From contig JBLWTG010000012.1 of assembly GCA_048270225.1 (NCBI GenBank), positions 1 through 64,000 of the forward strand: a stretch of 64,000 nt of DNA, given 5' to 3'. Shown piece by piece: positions 9,172 to 17,992 of the stretch. How positions within the stretch are numbered: the first letter of the stretch is position 1; each line of letters opens with the position of its first letter. The notes beneath the pieces are model-generated. The model had not been told where the DNA came from, made no database searches, and worked only from the letters and a program-made list of their open reading frames with translations. Made by a program: the position numbers and the translations under genes. This DNA is from Allopusillimonas sp048270225 (lineage in GTDB: Bacteria > Pseudomonadota > Gammaproteobacteria > Burkholderiales > Burkholderiaceae_B).

Positions 9172-10542
9172 GTCGGGCGCCAGGGTCTGGATGGCGCTGC
9201 GGAACTCATCCCTGATGCGGTCCAGATCTTCCTGACTGTCGCCTTCGAAGCGCAGCACCACCACCGGTGTGGTGTTGGAGGCGCGGGCCAGGCCGAAGCC
9301 ATGCTTGTATTCCGCCCGTACGCCGTCGATGGTGCTCAGGCTGGTGGCGCTGGGAAACTGGCCCTCGGCCTGAAGGCGCGCCACCAGGGCGTGGGATTCG
9401 CCTTCTTTCATCGACATCTTGATTTCGGGGGTGGAGATGTCCTGGGGCAAGGCCTCCAGCGTCTCGGAAGGGTCTTCGCATCCGGCCAGGATTTCGAGCA
9501 GGCGGGCTCCTGCATAGAGTCCGTCGTCAAAGCCGAACCAGCGTTCCTTGAAGAAGATATGGCCGCTCATTTCGCCGGCCAGCGGCGCGCCGCTCTCGGC
9601 CAGCTTGGCCTTGATCAGCGAATGGCCGGTCTGCCACATGACGGGCTTGCCGCCAGCGTGCTTGATCTCGCGCGCCACGTGGCGGCTGCATTTGACGTCG
9701 AAAATAATGGTGGCGCCCGGTTCCCGCCGCAGCACGTCCTGTGCAAACAGAATCAACTGCCGGTCGGGCCAGATGATTTCGCCGGATTTGGTGACCACGC
9801 CCAGGCGATCGGCGTCGCCGTCAAAGGCCAGCCCCAGTTCGCAATCGGTTTCCCGCACATGCTTGATCAGTGCGGCCAGGTTGTCAGGGTCGGCCGGATC
9901 CGGGTGATGATTGGGGAAGGTGCCGTCCACTTCGCAGTAGAGCTGGTCCACGCGACAGCCCAGCGCTTCGTAGAGCAGGGGGGCGATCTTGCCGCCGACG
10001 CCATTGCCGCAGTCTATGGCGATATGGAGCGGCCGCTTGAGCTTGACGGTATCGTTGATGTATTGGACGTAATCATCGACCAGGTCCAGTTCCCGCCGCG
10101 TGCCGCGCGCCAGGCCCTGAACGGATTCGGGCGCTGCCATGATGGCCGCCAGCGCCTGTATGCCGTCGCCATGCAGCGCCTTGCCGTCCATCATGATCTT
10201 GAAGCCGTTGTAGTCGGGCGGATTATGGCTGCCGGTGATGGCGACGCCGGACCCGGTATGCTCGCGATGGGCGGCAAAATAGACCAGCGGCGTATGCACC
10301 ATGCCCAGGTCTATGGTGTCTATGCCGCCGGCAAGTATGCCTTCCTGCAGGGCGGCGGACAGCGCCGGACTGCTCAGGCGGCCATCGTAGCCCACCACAA
10401 GGGCCTCGATGCCCAGGCTGCGCGCCTGCTGCGCAAGCGCCAGGCCGAGCCGGCGCGCAAAATCATCGTTGAGCTGGTCGGGTACGGTGCCGCGGATATC
10501 ATAGGCCTTGAAGACTGCGGCGGGCAATGGGGTGTTCGTCAC
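9154..10542 (-). CDS. Phosphomannomutase/phosphoglucomutase (AlgC/ManB type)
   Basis: Alpha-D-phosphohexomutase of 462 residues, nearly the length of Pseudomonas AlgC (463). It interconverts hexose 6- and 1-phosphates and so feeds nucleotide-sugar synthesis. The phosphoserine loop TGSHNPPDYNG places the catalytic Ser at residue 105; the metal loop FDGDADRLG gives Asp241, Asp243 and Asp245; a C-terminal phosphate-binding region is present. The GTG at 10542 is chosen because AGGA lies 8 bp upstream and the protein then starts at the usual FKAYDIRG. Its 3' end overlaps the fused glycosyltransferase by 18 bp (convergent). It probably serves the adjacent polysaccharide genes. Confidence 0.93.
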   Translation of the reverse strand: MTNTPLPAAVFKAYDIRGTVPDQLNDDFARRLGLALAQQARSLGIEALVVGYDGRLSSPALSAALQEGILAGGIDTIDLGMVHTPLVYFAAHREHTGSGVAITGSHNPPDYNGFKIMMDGKALHGDGIQALAAIMAAPESVQGLARGTRRELDLVDDYVQYINDTVKLKRPLHIAIDCGNGVGGKIAPLLYEALGCRVDQLYCEVDGTFPNHHPDPADPDNLAALIKHVRETDCELGLAFDGDADRLGVVTKSGEIIWPDRQLILFAQDVLRREPGATIIFDVKCSRHVAREIKHAGGKPVMWQTGHSLIKAKLAESGAPLAGEMSGHIFFKERWFGFDDGLYAGARLLEILAGCEDPSETLEALPQDISTPEIKMSMKEGESHALVARLQAEGQFPSATSLSTIDGVRAEYKHGFGLARASNTTPVVVLRFEGDSQEDLDRIRDEFRSAIQTLAPDLSPGF

Positions 10543-10802
10543 GGAATATCCTCGCTGAGATGCCTGTCCGATGCGCTGGTGAACGCATGGACATATGGGT
10601 CGATTATCCCGTAATCGCGGGAAATCTGCTTGGCGGCCCGATTGCCTGTTGCAACGCCTGCGGGCTGCATCCGGCAAGAAACAGGCGGCTGTCCTAAAAT
10701 GGCAGGCATGCCGTGCTGCAAAAGGGATGAATGGCGGTCTGCGCGCCGCTCCTCGTGCATCCAGGCAAACCACGTGACGACACTTTTCAGTAAAGGCGGA
10801 CA

Positions 10803-12215
10803 ATGAGCCGGATCGATGAATTAGTTCAGATGCTGGGCCAGCCCTATGTGCTGACCGGCGCGGATGCACAGTCTTATGTCACCGACTGGCGGGGGCGCTA
10901 TCAGGGCGAAGCCCTGGCGGTGCTGCGGCCCGGCTCCACGCAGGAGGTCGCCGAAATCGTGCGCTGGTGCGTGGCCCACAAAGTGCCCATGGTGCCTCAG
11001 GGCGGCAACACAGGGCTGTGCGGGGCCGCCACGCCGGATGGCAGCGGCCAGGCTGTGGTCATCTCCCTTACGCGCATGGACAAGGTGCGCAGCGTCGATA
11101 CGGACAACGACACCATGGAGGTCGAGGCAGGCTGCATTCTGCAGTCGGTCCAGCAGGCCGCCCGGGATGTCGACAGACTGTTTCCGCTCAGCCTGGCGGC
11201 CGAGGGCAGCTGCACGCTGGGCGGCAACCTGGCTACCAACGCCGGCGGCACGCAGGTGCTGCGCTATGGCAATACCCGCGAGCTGGTGCTGGGCCTGGAG
11301 GTCGTGACGGCTGATGGCGACATCTGGCACGGGCTGCGCGGCCTGCGCAAGGACAACACGGGTTACGATCTGCGCGATCTGTACATCGGCAGCGAAGGCA
11401 CGCTGGGCATAATCACGGCGGCCACCATCAAGCTCTATCCCCAGCCTGTGGCGCAATGCACGGCCCTGCTGGCGCTCGACTCGGTCGAGTCCGCCGTGGC
11501 GGTGCTCTCGCGGGCGCGCAAGGGATTCGGCCCGGCCCTGACGGGGTTCGAGCTGATCGCCGGCAACTGTCTGCAAGGTGTGGTGCGCTGCTATCCGCAA
11601 CAGCGCCTGCCTTTCGAGGGCGAGTCTGCCAATATGCCCTGGTATGCGTTGCTGGAGCTGTCCGACAGCGAAAGCGCCGAGCATGCGCGCGAGCGCTTCG
11701 AGACGGTATTGGGCCAGATCATCGAAGACGGGCTGGTGCTTGATGCCGTTGTCGCGGAAAACATCACCCAGAGCAAGGCGCTGTGGCATCTGCGCGAAAG
11801 CATCCCGCTGGCCGAAAAAGAATTCGGCAAGAGCATCAAGCATGATGTCTCCATCCCGGTATCGCGCATGGCGGACTTTGTCGTGAACACCAACGCCGCG
11901 CTGCAAAAAAGCTTTCCGGGCATAGAGCATGTGATTTTCGGCCACCTGGGCGACGGCAATCTGCACTACAACGTGGCCAAGGGCACGGCCTTCACGGAAG
12001 AAGGCCTGCTCGACAAGCAGTACGAAGTGTACGAGCTGGTCCACGAAAGCGTGCATCAGTACGGCGGGTCGATCAGCGCCGAGCATGGCGTGGGTCAGCT
12101 CAAGCGTGATGTTCTGCCGCGCTACAAGGATCCGGTCGAGATGGCCCTGATGCGCCGGATCAAGGATGTGCTGGATCCCCACGGCCTGATGAATCCCGGC
12201 AAAGTCCTGGCCTGA
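10803..12215 (+). CDS. FAD-binding D-2-hydroxyacid dehydrogenase (GlcD / D-2-hydroxyglutarate dehydrogenase family)
   Basis: A 470-residue flavoprotein of the VAO/GlcD type. The PCMH-type FAD-binding domain contains PQGGNTGLCGAATPDGSG and GSCTLGGNLATNAGG. The C-terminal FAD-oxidase domain has GHLGDGNLHYN and ends with the SAEHGVGQLKRDVL signature. Such enzymes oxidise D-2-hydroxyglutarate, D-lactate or glycolate and pass electrons to an ETF or quinone. The start has AAAGGCGG upstream. D-2-hydroxyglutarate removal alongside SerA-type phosphoglycerate dehydrogenase is a known link, but serA is 22 kb away and the actual substrate is not decided by sequence. Confidence 0.88.
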   Translation: MSRIDELVQMLGQPYVLTGADAQSYVTDWRGRYQGEALAVLRPGSTQEVAEIVRWCVAHKVPMVPQGGNTGLCGAATPDGSGQAVVISLTRMDKVRSVDTDNDTMEVEAGCILQSVQQAARDVDRLFPLSLAAEGSCTLGGNLATNAGGTQVLRYGNTRELVLGLEVVTADGDIWHGLRGLRKDNTGYDLRDLYIGSEGTLGIITAATIKLYPQPVAQCTALLALDSVESAVAVLSRARKGFGPALTGFELIAGNCLQGVVRCYPQQRLPFEGESANMPWYALLELSDSESAEHARERFETVLGQIIEDGLVLDAVVAENITQSKALWHLRESIPLAEKEFGKSIKHDVSIPVSRMADFVVNTNAALQKSFPGIEHVIFGHLGDGNLHYNVAKGTAFTEEGLLDKQYEVYELVHESVHQYGGSISAEHGVGQLKRDVLPRYKDPVEMALMRRIKDVLDPHGLMNPGKVLA

Positions 12216-12294
12216 GCCTCGTCTGAACTTCGCCTGATTCGATGTCGGGTCCGCGCCTGGCGCTGGCGGGGCGCGGCATGCAGAGGGCTTGGCA

Positions 12295-12312
12295 GCCCCC
12301 GCATGCGGGGGC
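12295..12312. terminator. Perfect 18-bp palindrome between convergent genes
   Basis: GCCCCC-GCATGC-GGGGGC is a perfect palindrome, extended on both sides by GGCA/TGCC with one bulged C. It lies between the stop of the dehydrogenase (12215) and the stop of fahA (12319). It could fold on either transcript and may act as a bidirectional terminator or 3' stabiliser, but no T-tract follows on either strand, so intrinsic termination is not certain. Confidence 0.45.
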
Positions 12313-12318
12313 CTGCCG

Positions 12319-13638
12319 TCAGGCCCTGGCCGGCAGCACCATGCCCCGGCATTCGCCCAGGCTGATGGTTGGGTAGCCCGGCTTGCTGCAGCGCGCCCGC
12401 AGAATCACTTCGTCATGATCCTGCAGAAAGCTGCGTGTTTCGCCCCAGGGCAGTGAAATGGGCTTTTTACCGCCGTTGCTGGCTTCGAGCAGCGAACCTT
12501 CCTGGCCGGCATCGCGGCCCGACAGCGTGCCGGTGCCCATCAGGTCGCCGGCCACCAGATTGCAGCCATTGACCGTGTGGTGCGCAATCAATTGCCCGAC
12601 ATTCCAGAACGCCGCGTCCTTGAAGTTGCTGCGTGCAATCAGCGCCGGTTCCGCGCCCTGGCTGCGTGAGCGTTCCGTGGACAACCGGGTTTCCAGGTCG
12701 ATGTCGAAGGCTGCGGACTGGGCGTTTTCCGATTGCAGATAAGGCAGGGGGCTGGGCTGTCCGACATCGCGCTCAAAGGCTGCGCGAAAAGGGGCCAGCG
12801 CTTCGAGCGTCACGATCCAGGGTGAAATAGTGCTGGCGAAATTCTTGGCCAGAAAGGGCCCCAGCGGTTGATATTCCCAGGCCTGCAGGTCACGGGCCGA
12901 CCAGTCGTTCAGGATGCACAGGCCGAATACATGGGATTCGGCGGTGTCGACCGCAATGCGCTCGCCCTGCTGGTTGCCCTGTCCCACAAAAATGCCCAGT
13001 TCGAATTCATAGTCCAGACGTTGGCAGGGGCCGAAACCCGGTTCGGCATCTTCTGCGGCAGGCCGCGTCTGGCCGACAGGGCGGGGAAACTGCTGACCCG
13101 ATACGCCGATGCTGGAGGCGCGGCCGTGGTAGCCGATAGGCACCCATTTGTAATTGGGCAGCAGGGGGTTGTCGGGGCGGAACTGCCTGCCGACCGCTGT
13201 GGCGTGATGCAATGAAATATAAAAATCGGTGTAGTCCCCGATCTGCGCGGGGATGCTCATTTGCGCCTGCGCCATGGGTGTGAGCAGGGGCGCGAGCGCA
13301 TCCTGCTGGTCGGCGCCGGCGCGCAGGGCGCGCGAGAGCGCCAGGCGCAGCGCGGACCAATGCGCCTGGCCCAACGCCATCAGGCCATTGAGCCTGTCCG
13401 ACACGCAGGCCTGCAGCGCCTGCCCCGCCTCGCCCGTCCAGGACTGTTGCCCGGCCAGCGCGGCAAGATCGAGGATCTGGTCGCCGATGGCAACGCCTGG
13501 CCGGAAGGCCTCATCGCTGCCAGCCCGGCGGAACACGCCGAAAGGCAGGTTCTGGATGGGAAAGCCATTGTCCGCCGCGTTGGCGCTGGCGACCCAGCTT
13601 TGCAGCGAGGGGTCATGGGTTTCGTTCAGATAAGACAT
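12319..13638 (-). CDS. fahA: Fumarylacetoacetase
   Basis: A 439-residue fumarylacetoacetate hydrolase that splits fumarylacetoacetate into fumarate and acetoacetate, the last step of tyrosine/homogentisate degradation. Visible family blocks are YTDFYISLHHATAVG (metal-binding Asp and catalytic His), VPIGYHGRASSI, LDYEFELGIFVG, NDWSARDLQAWEYQPLGPF and GTGTLSG. It is the last gene of the homogentisate operon, 39 bp behind hmgA. The isomerase step (maleylacetoacetate to fumarylacetoacetate) is not encoded in the window. Confidence 0.96.
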   Translation of the reverse strand: MSYLNETHDPSLQSWVASANAADNGFPIQNLPFGVFRRAGSDEAFRPGVAIGDQILDLAALAGQQSWTGEAGQALQACVSDRLNGLMALGQAHWSALRLALSRALRAGADQQDALAPLLTPMAQAQMSIPAQIGDYTDFYISLHHATAVGRQFRPDNPLLPNYKWVPIGYHGRASSIGVSGQQFPRPVGQTRPAAEDAEPGFGPCQRLDYEFELGIFVGQGNQQGERIAVDTAESHVFGLCILNDWSARDLQAWEYQPLGPFLAKNFASTISPWIVTLEALAPFRAAFERDVGQPSPLPYLQSENAQSAAFDIDLETRLSTERSRSQGAEPALIARSNFKDAAFWNVGQLIAHHTVNGCNLVAGDLMGTGTLSGRDAGQEGSLLEASNGGKKPISLPWGETRSFLQDHDEVILRARCSKPGYPTISLGECRGMVLPARA

Positions 13639-13677
13639 GTGTGATTCCTGTGAAAATGCCGCAAGAGTGGATGGCGG

Positions 13678-14982
13678 TCAGCGCCTGGCGGGATCAAAGT
13701 GTTTGCGTATGCCCGACCATACCTGATCGTAGCCCTGCTGCAGTGTGTCCGCGCCCATGGCCTCGGGCGTGGGCCGTATGATTCTGCGTGTTTCGAACAT
13801 GAAGGCCATGGTATCGCGGATGTAGTGCGCCTGGCTGGTATCGGCCACGCTGGCCTTTTCGAAGGTTTCCGCATCGGGGCCGTGCGGGCTCATGCAATTG
13901 TGCAGGCTGGCGCCGCCGGGCACAAAGCCTTCGGCCTTGGCGTCGTACACGCCCTGGATCAGGCCCATGAATTCGCTGGCATAGTTGCGATGGAACCAGG
14001 GCGGGCGGAAGGTGTTTTCCATGGTCAGGATGCGCGGCGGGAAGATGGCGAAATCCACATTGGCCGCGCCCGGGGTATCGGACGGCGAGGTCAGTACCGT
14101 GAACAGGCAGGGGTCTGGATGATCGAAGCTGATCGATCCGATCACATTGAAGCGGCGCAGGTCGTATTTATAGGGTGTGTTGTTGCCGTGCCAGGCCACC
14201 ACATCCAGCGGCGAGTGATGCAGCGTGGTGTGCCAGAACCCGCCCGCAAACTTGGCGACCAGGTCGACGTCTTCGTCCACGTCCTCGTACCAGGCGACAG
14301 GTATCTGGAAATCGCGCGCATTGGCCAGGCCGTTGGAGCCGATGGGGCCCAACTCGGGCGGGCGCAGCGGCGCGCCATAATTTTCCAGCAGGTAGCCGCG
14401 CGCCGTCGGGTCCAGCAACTCCACCCTGAAGCGCATGCCGCGGGGAATCACGGCGATCTCGCACGGCTCGATATCCATGCGGCCCAGCTCCGTGGCCAGA
14501 CGCAGGCGGCCTTGCTCGGGCACGAACAGCATTTCCGCGTCGGCGTTGTAGAACACGCGGCCTTTCATGGATTGGTTGATGGCATACAGGCCGATGGCCA
14601 CGCCAATCTGATCGTCGGCTTGCCCGTTGCCGGCCCAGGTGTGGACGCCGTCGATGAAATCCGTGGGCGTTTGCGGCAGGTCCATGGCATTCCAGCGAAG
14701 GCGATTGGGCGAGACTGGCGCTGTGCCGAAGTCGCTGCGCCAGTGCTGTGCGCCCGGGTAGGGCGTAAAGGCCCCCTGCAGCGCCGACGGGCGGATGCGA
14801 TAGAGCCAGGAGCGGCGGTTTTCCGCGCGCACCATGGTGAAGGCGGTGCCTGACAATTGTTCGGCATACAGGCCGTAGGGGCAGGCTTGCGGAGAGTTGC
14901 GGCCTATGGGTAGTGCGCCGGGCAGGGCCTCGGTTGAGCACTGATTGCCGAAGCCGGTCTGATAGACAAGAGGAGTGGTCAT
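13678..14982 (-). CDS. hmgA: Homogentisate 1,2-dioxygenase
   Basis: A 434-residue non-haem iron ring-cleavage dioxygenase that turns homogentisate into maleylacetoacetate. It opens with YQTGFGNQCSTEALPGALP, a family signature. The iron ligands lie in HRNYASEFMG (about 330-339) and MSPHGPD (about 364-370). The length matches the family. It overlaps the upstream DUF2783 gene by 4 bp (ATGA), so the two are probably translationally coupled. Confidence 0.97.
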   Translation of the reverse strand: MTTPLVYQTGFGNQCSTEALPGALPIGRNSPQACPYGLYAEQLSGTAFTMVRAENRRSWLYRIRPSALQGAFTPYPGAQHWRSDFGTAPVSPNRLRWNAMDLPQTPTDFIDGVHTWAGNGQADDQIGVAIGLYAINQSMKGRVFYNADAEMLFVPEQGRLRLATELGRMDIEPCEIAVIPRGMRFRVELLDPTARGYLLENYGAPLRPPELGPIGSNGLANARDFQIPVAWYEDVDEDVDLVAKFAGGFWHTTLHHSPLDVVAWHGNNTPYKYDLRRFNVIGSISFDHPDPCLFTVLTSPSDTPGAANVDFAIFPPRILTMENTFRPPWFHRNYASEFMGLIQGVYDAKAEGFVPGGASLHNCMSPHGPDAETFEKASVADTSQAHYIRDTMAFMFETRRIIRPTPEAMGADTLQQGYDQVWSGIRKHFDPARR

Positions 14983-15212
14983 GGCAGGTTTTCCTTTGGC
15001 GCTGCGCCGTCGTCGGGGGCGACAGCGGCGCGAGCGTGGGCCAGGGCCTGGGTGATGATGTCCAGGTCACCTATGTGGTTGGACAGCAGGAGCACCAGCG
15101 CCGCGTTCATGGCGTGGCTCTGTGCTGTGCTCAGGTCGCGATGCGCATCGATGAGGCGCTCGTAGAAATCATCGGGCGCGTCGAAGGCGGGCTGCGTATT
15201 CAGTCGTGTCAT
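14979..15212 (-). CDS. Small DUF2783-type protein, possible coupling subunit of the adjacent hydroxylase
   Basis: A 77-residue acidic, mostly helical protein resembling the DUF2783 family. It overlaps the flavin monooxygenase by 4 bp upstream and hmgA by 4 bp downstream, so its production is tightly tied to both. In Pseudomonas putida the 3-hydroxyphenylacetate 6-hydroxylase (MhaAB) is a large flavoprotein plus a small coupling protein, feeding homogentisate. Size and context make a MhaB-like role attractive, but no catalytic motif is visible and the assignment is inference. Confidence 0.75.
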   Translation of the reverse strand: MTRLNTQPAFDAPDDFYERLIDAHRDLSTAQSHAMNAALVLLLSNHIGDLDIITQALAHARAAVAPDDGAAPKENLP

Positions 15213-16888
15213 TGGCCGGCCTCCATCGCGCCGGTGACGCGCCGCAGGGCGGCGTTGATGAGCGCTGTGTCGACCTTGCGCCAGCGGGCGGCAATGTGCT
15301 GGTCCGGCCGGATCAGATAGCAGGCGCCGCCGCGTGCGTCGTAGCGGCGCGCCAGCGTCATCTGGTGGTCAATGACGCTGCGCAGCCCGGCTGGCGCCCT
15401 GGGGGCCAGAGTGGGCGAGAGCGCCAGGACGACTTTGACGCCCAGCGGTTCGCGCTCCAGCGCCTTGATCTGTTCGAGCACGCGCGCGGGCGGGATGCGC
15501 GTATTGCAGAACAGGGCCAGGACAAAATGCCCCGCCAGCTCGCTCAGCCACCATCCGGGCTCGCCGTTGGCCGTGACCGGCCCGTCTGGCGCCACGCCGC
15601 CCAGTGCCGGAGCCAGATCGAAGTTGTCTGTGTCGGGGGTGTTCAGGCAGGAATCCGTATAGGCGGTCGGCGTGGACAGCCGGCCGCTGTTGACGAGCTT
15701 GCGCGCGAATTCATGCTGCTTGGACAGCGTGAGTACAGTATTGCGAAACAGCAGGCTGATCTCGCTTTTCGGTGTGATGAAATCCGTGGAGCGTGACGAG
15801 TGCGCGATGTTCTCCTGCGCCGCCTGCTCGCGTTCGGACGCATAGGAGTCCAGCAGCGATTCGGGCGCCAGCTTGCGGCACACCAGCGCCAGCTTCCAGG
15901 CCAGATTGTCGGCGTCCTGCACGCCGCTGTTGGCGCCGCGTGCGCCGAACGGCGACACGCGATGGGCGGCATCGCCGGCAAACACAATGCGTCCGTGGCG
16001 CAGCTTGTCCATGCGTTCGCAGGCAAAGGTGTAGATGCTCACCCATTCAAGCTCGAATTTCGTCTCCTTGCCCAGCAGCGCCTGGATGCGGGGAATGACT
16101 TTTTCCGGCTTGGTCTCCTCCTTGGGATCGGCATCCCAACCTAGCTGAAAGTCGATGCGCCAGACATTGTCGGGCTGGCTGTGCAGCAGCACAGACTGGC
16201 CGGGATGAAAAGGCGGGTCGAACCAGAACCACCGCTCGGTCGGAAACTCGGCCTGCATGCGCACGTCAGCAATCAGGAAGCGGTCCTTGAAAATGCGGCC
16301 GTGGCTTTCCTGACCCAGCATCTTGCGCAGGGGAGAGCGTGCACCGTCGCAGGCGATCAGCCAATCCGTCGTCAACGTGTAGGACCCGTCGGGCGTTTCG
16401 ACGGTGAGCATCACCTGCCCATCCTGCTGTGCGACGGCGATGGCCTTGTTTTTCCAGCGCAGCTCGATGTTGGGATGCGCCGCGGCCGCCTCGTGAAGAA
16501 AGCCTTCGCAGTAATACTGCTGCAGATTGATGAAGGCCGGACGCCGGTGCCCCTGTTCGGGCAGCAGGTCAAAGCGCCAGACTTCCTCGCCCTTGAAGAA
16601 CACGCGGCCCACGTTCCAGGACACGCCCTTGTCGACCATGCGCTCGCCCACCCCCAGCCTGTCCCAGATATCCAGGGTGCGCTTGGCAAAACAGATGGCG
16701 CGCGAGCCCGTGGACAGGCGGTCATCGTCGTCGACCAGCACGACACGCATGCCGCGCGCGGCCAGGTCCAGGGCCGTGGTCAGGCCCACAGGCCCGGCGC
16801 CTACAATCGTAATGGCGTGGTGTTCGTTGCCGTGTGCGGCTTGCGGTATGTAATCGAACGCCAGGCCTTGATAATCTATGTCTCCCAC
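15209..16888 (-). CDS. FAD-dependent aromatic monooxygenase (PheA/TfdB-MhpA group)
   Basis: Class A flavoprotein hydroxylase of 559 residues. The N-terminal GxGxxG motif is in ITIVGAGPVGLTTALDLA, the internal DG region is WLIACDGARSPLRKMLG, and the GD motif is in RIVFAGDAAHRVSPFGARGANSG. These enzymes use NAD(P)H and O2 to hydroxylate phenols. In the homogentisate operon, directly before the small DUF2783 gene, it may be a 3-hydroxyphenylacetate 6-hydroxylase making homogentisate. The GTG at 16888 is chosen because GGGAGGAGC sits just upstream; an ATG at 16930 would overlap the preceding gene. Confidence 0.9.
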   Translation of the reverse strand: MGDIDYQGLAFDYIPQAAHGNEHHAITIVGAGPVGLTTALDLAARGMRVVLVDDDDRLSTGSRAICFAKRTLDIWDRLGVGERMVDKGVSWNVGRVFFKGEEVWRFDLLPEQGHRRPAFINLQQYYCEGFLHEAAAAHPNIELRWKNKAIAVAQQDGQVMLTVETPDGSYTLTTDWLIACDGARSPLRKMLGQESHGRIFKDRFLIADVRMQAEFPTERWFWFDPPFHPGQSVLLHSQPDNVWRIDFQLGWDADPKEETKPEKVIPRIQALLGKETKFELEWVSIYTFACERMDKLRHGRIVFAGDAAHRVSPFGARGANSGVQDADNLAWKLALVCRKLAPESLLDSYASEREQAAQENIAHSSRSTDFITPKSEISLLFRNTVLTLSKQHEFARKLVNSGRLSTPTAYTDSCLNTPDTDNFDLAPALGGVAPDGPVTANGEPGWWLSELAGHFVLALFCNTRIPPARVLEQIKALEREPLGVKVVLALSPTLAPRAPAGLRSVIDHQMTLARRYDARGGACYLIRPDQHIAARWRKVDTALINAALRRVTGAMEAGQ

Positions 16889-16908
16889 TGCCTGCTCCTC
16901 CCGGGGCG

Positions 16909-17862
16909 TCAGCCTTCGAGCTGTTTCCACATGTCGATATCGCGTTCGGCGGTCCAGATGCGCGGGTCGTCGTAGCCGGTGGCTTCGTCATAGGCGCGCG
17001 ATACATCGAAAGGCATGCAGTGGTCGAAAATGACCCAGTCCGCGTAGCGCGGCTTCATGAAGTCGTAGGTTTCGCGGTAAATCGCTTTCAGGTCTTTGCC
17101 TTCGGCCACGCCGTTGTTCACGCAGGCATACAGATCCGTCAGGAATGCGCGGGTGCCGGCCAGGCCTTTGCGTACTTCGTCTGCGGACTGCAGCGACGGG
17201 CCGCGTCCTGGCACCATCTTTTCTGCGTTAAAGCCTGCCAGGCGGTCCAGCGTCTGCGGCCATTGGCGGAAATAGCAGTCGCCCGCGTAAGGGGTGGACT
17301 GGTATTCGACCAGATCGCCGGCGAACAGCACCCGCTGCTCGGGCAGCCAGGCAATGGTATCGCCCTTGGTGTGGCCGCGGCCGACCTGCATGATCTGGAC
17401 TTCGAGATTGCCCAGGTTGACCGTCATCTGGCCCTGGAAGGTGATGGTGGGCCAGGTCAGGCCGGGCGGCACCGATTCGACATTGCGGAACAAACGTGGA
17501 AAGCGGGCGATTTCACTGGCTTTGTCCTGCTCGCCGCGCTCGACGATCAGGTCCAGGGTGTCGCGGCTGGCGATGATCTCCTGGGCGCCATAGGCCGAGG
17601 CGCCCAGCACGCGCACAGCGTGGTAGTGCGAGAGCAGGATGTACTTGATGGGTTTGTCGGTGACTTCTTTGACGCGCCGGATGACGTCCTGCGCCATGAC
17701 CGGCGTGGCCTGCGTATCGATGACCATGACAGCGTCGTCGCCGATGATGATGCCGGTATTGGGGTCGCCTTCTGCCGTGTAGGCATAGGCGTTGTCGGAC
17801 AGCTTGTCGAAAGAAACGACCTTGTCTTCGAGGTCGGCATGCGAGGCGAATTGCTTGCTCAT
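16909..17862 (-). CDS. Metallo-beta-lactamase-fold protein with an incomplete zinc-ligand set
   Basis: A 317-residue MBL-fold protein, first gene of the homogentisate operon. Fold landmarks are visible: IIIGDDAVMVIDTQAT, LLSHYHAVRVLG, GRGHTKGDTIAW, LFAGDLVEY and MVPGRGP. In ordinary members the second reads HxHxDH and the last GHGP. Here the Asp and third His are replaced by Val and Arg, and the His of GHG is Arg, so three usual zinc ligands are missing. Its activity may be altered or lost; role in the pathway unknown. ATG 17862 is chosen for the GGAGA upstream. It ends with MWKQLEG, 20 bp before the hydroxylase start. Confidence 0.88.
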   Translation of the reverse strand: MSKQFASHADLEDKVVSFDKLSDNAYAYTAEGDPNTGIIIGDDAVMVIDTQATPVMAQDVIRRVKEVTDKPIKYILLSHYHAVRVLGASAYGAQEIIASRDTLDLIVERGEQDKASEIARFPRLFRNVESVPPGLTWPTITFQGQMTVNLGNLEVQIMQVGRGHTKGDTIAWLPEQRVLFAGDLVEYQSTPYAGDCYFRQWPQTLDRLAGFNAEKMVPGRGPSLQSADEVRKGLAGTRAFLTDLYACVNNGVAEGKDLKAIYRETYDFMKPRYADWVIFDHCMPFDVSRAYDEATGYDDPRIWTAERDIDMWKQLEG

Positions 17863-17938
17863 GGTGTTGTCTCCATTGGATGTTCGAGGTGGGCGCGCGG
17901 CATCAGGGCGCACTACAGCGTGGAATACGATGCGTTAA

Positions 17939-17967
17939 ATGGTATTTGAATATTCGTATATGTGCAA
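17939..17967 (-). promoter_or_regulatory. Likely sigma-70 promoter of the homogentisate operon
   Basis: On the minus strand, TTGCAC (17962-17967) and TACCAT (17939-17944) are separated by exactly 17 bp, a good -35/-10 pair. They lie about 80 bp upstream of the start of the MBL-fold gene. The spacer carries one copy of the inverted repeat described separately, so a regulator bound there would block RNA polymerase. Confidence 0.55.
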
Positions 17968-17992
17968 TGTGTTTGTTAATAACGAATATTCA
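17947..17992. promoter_or_regulatory. Inverted-repeat operator upstream of the homogentisate operon
   Basis: TGAATATTCGT at 17947-17957 is repeated exactly in inverse orientation (ACGAATATTCA) at 17982-17992. Centres are 35 bp apart. Each arm contains its own small palindrome GAATATTC, so each may be a full dimer site. The left arm lies between the -35 and -10 boxes; the right arm lies upstream of -35 and overlaps the mutM stop codon. The cognate regulator is not in the window. Confidence 0.6.
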
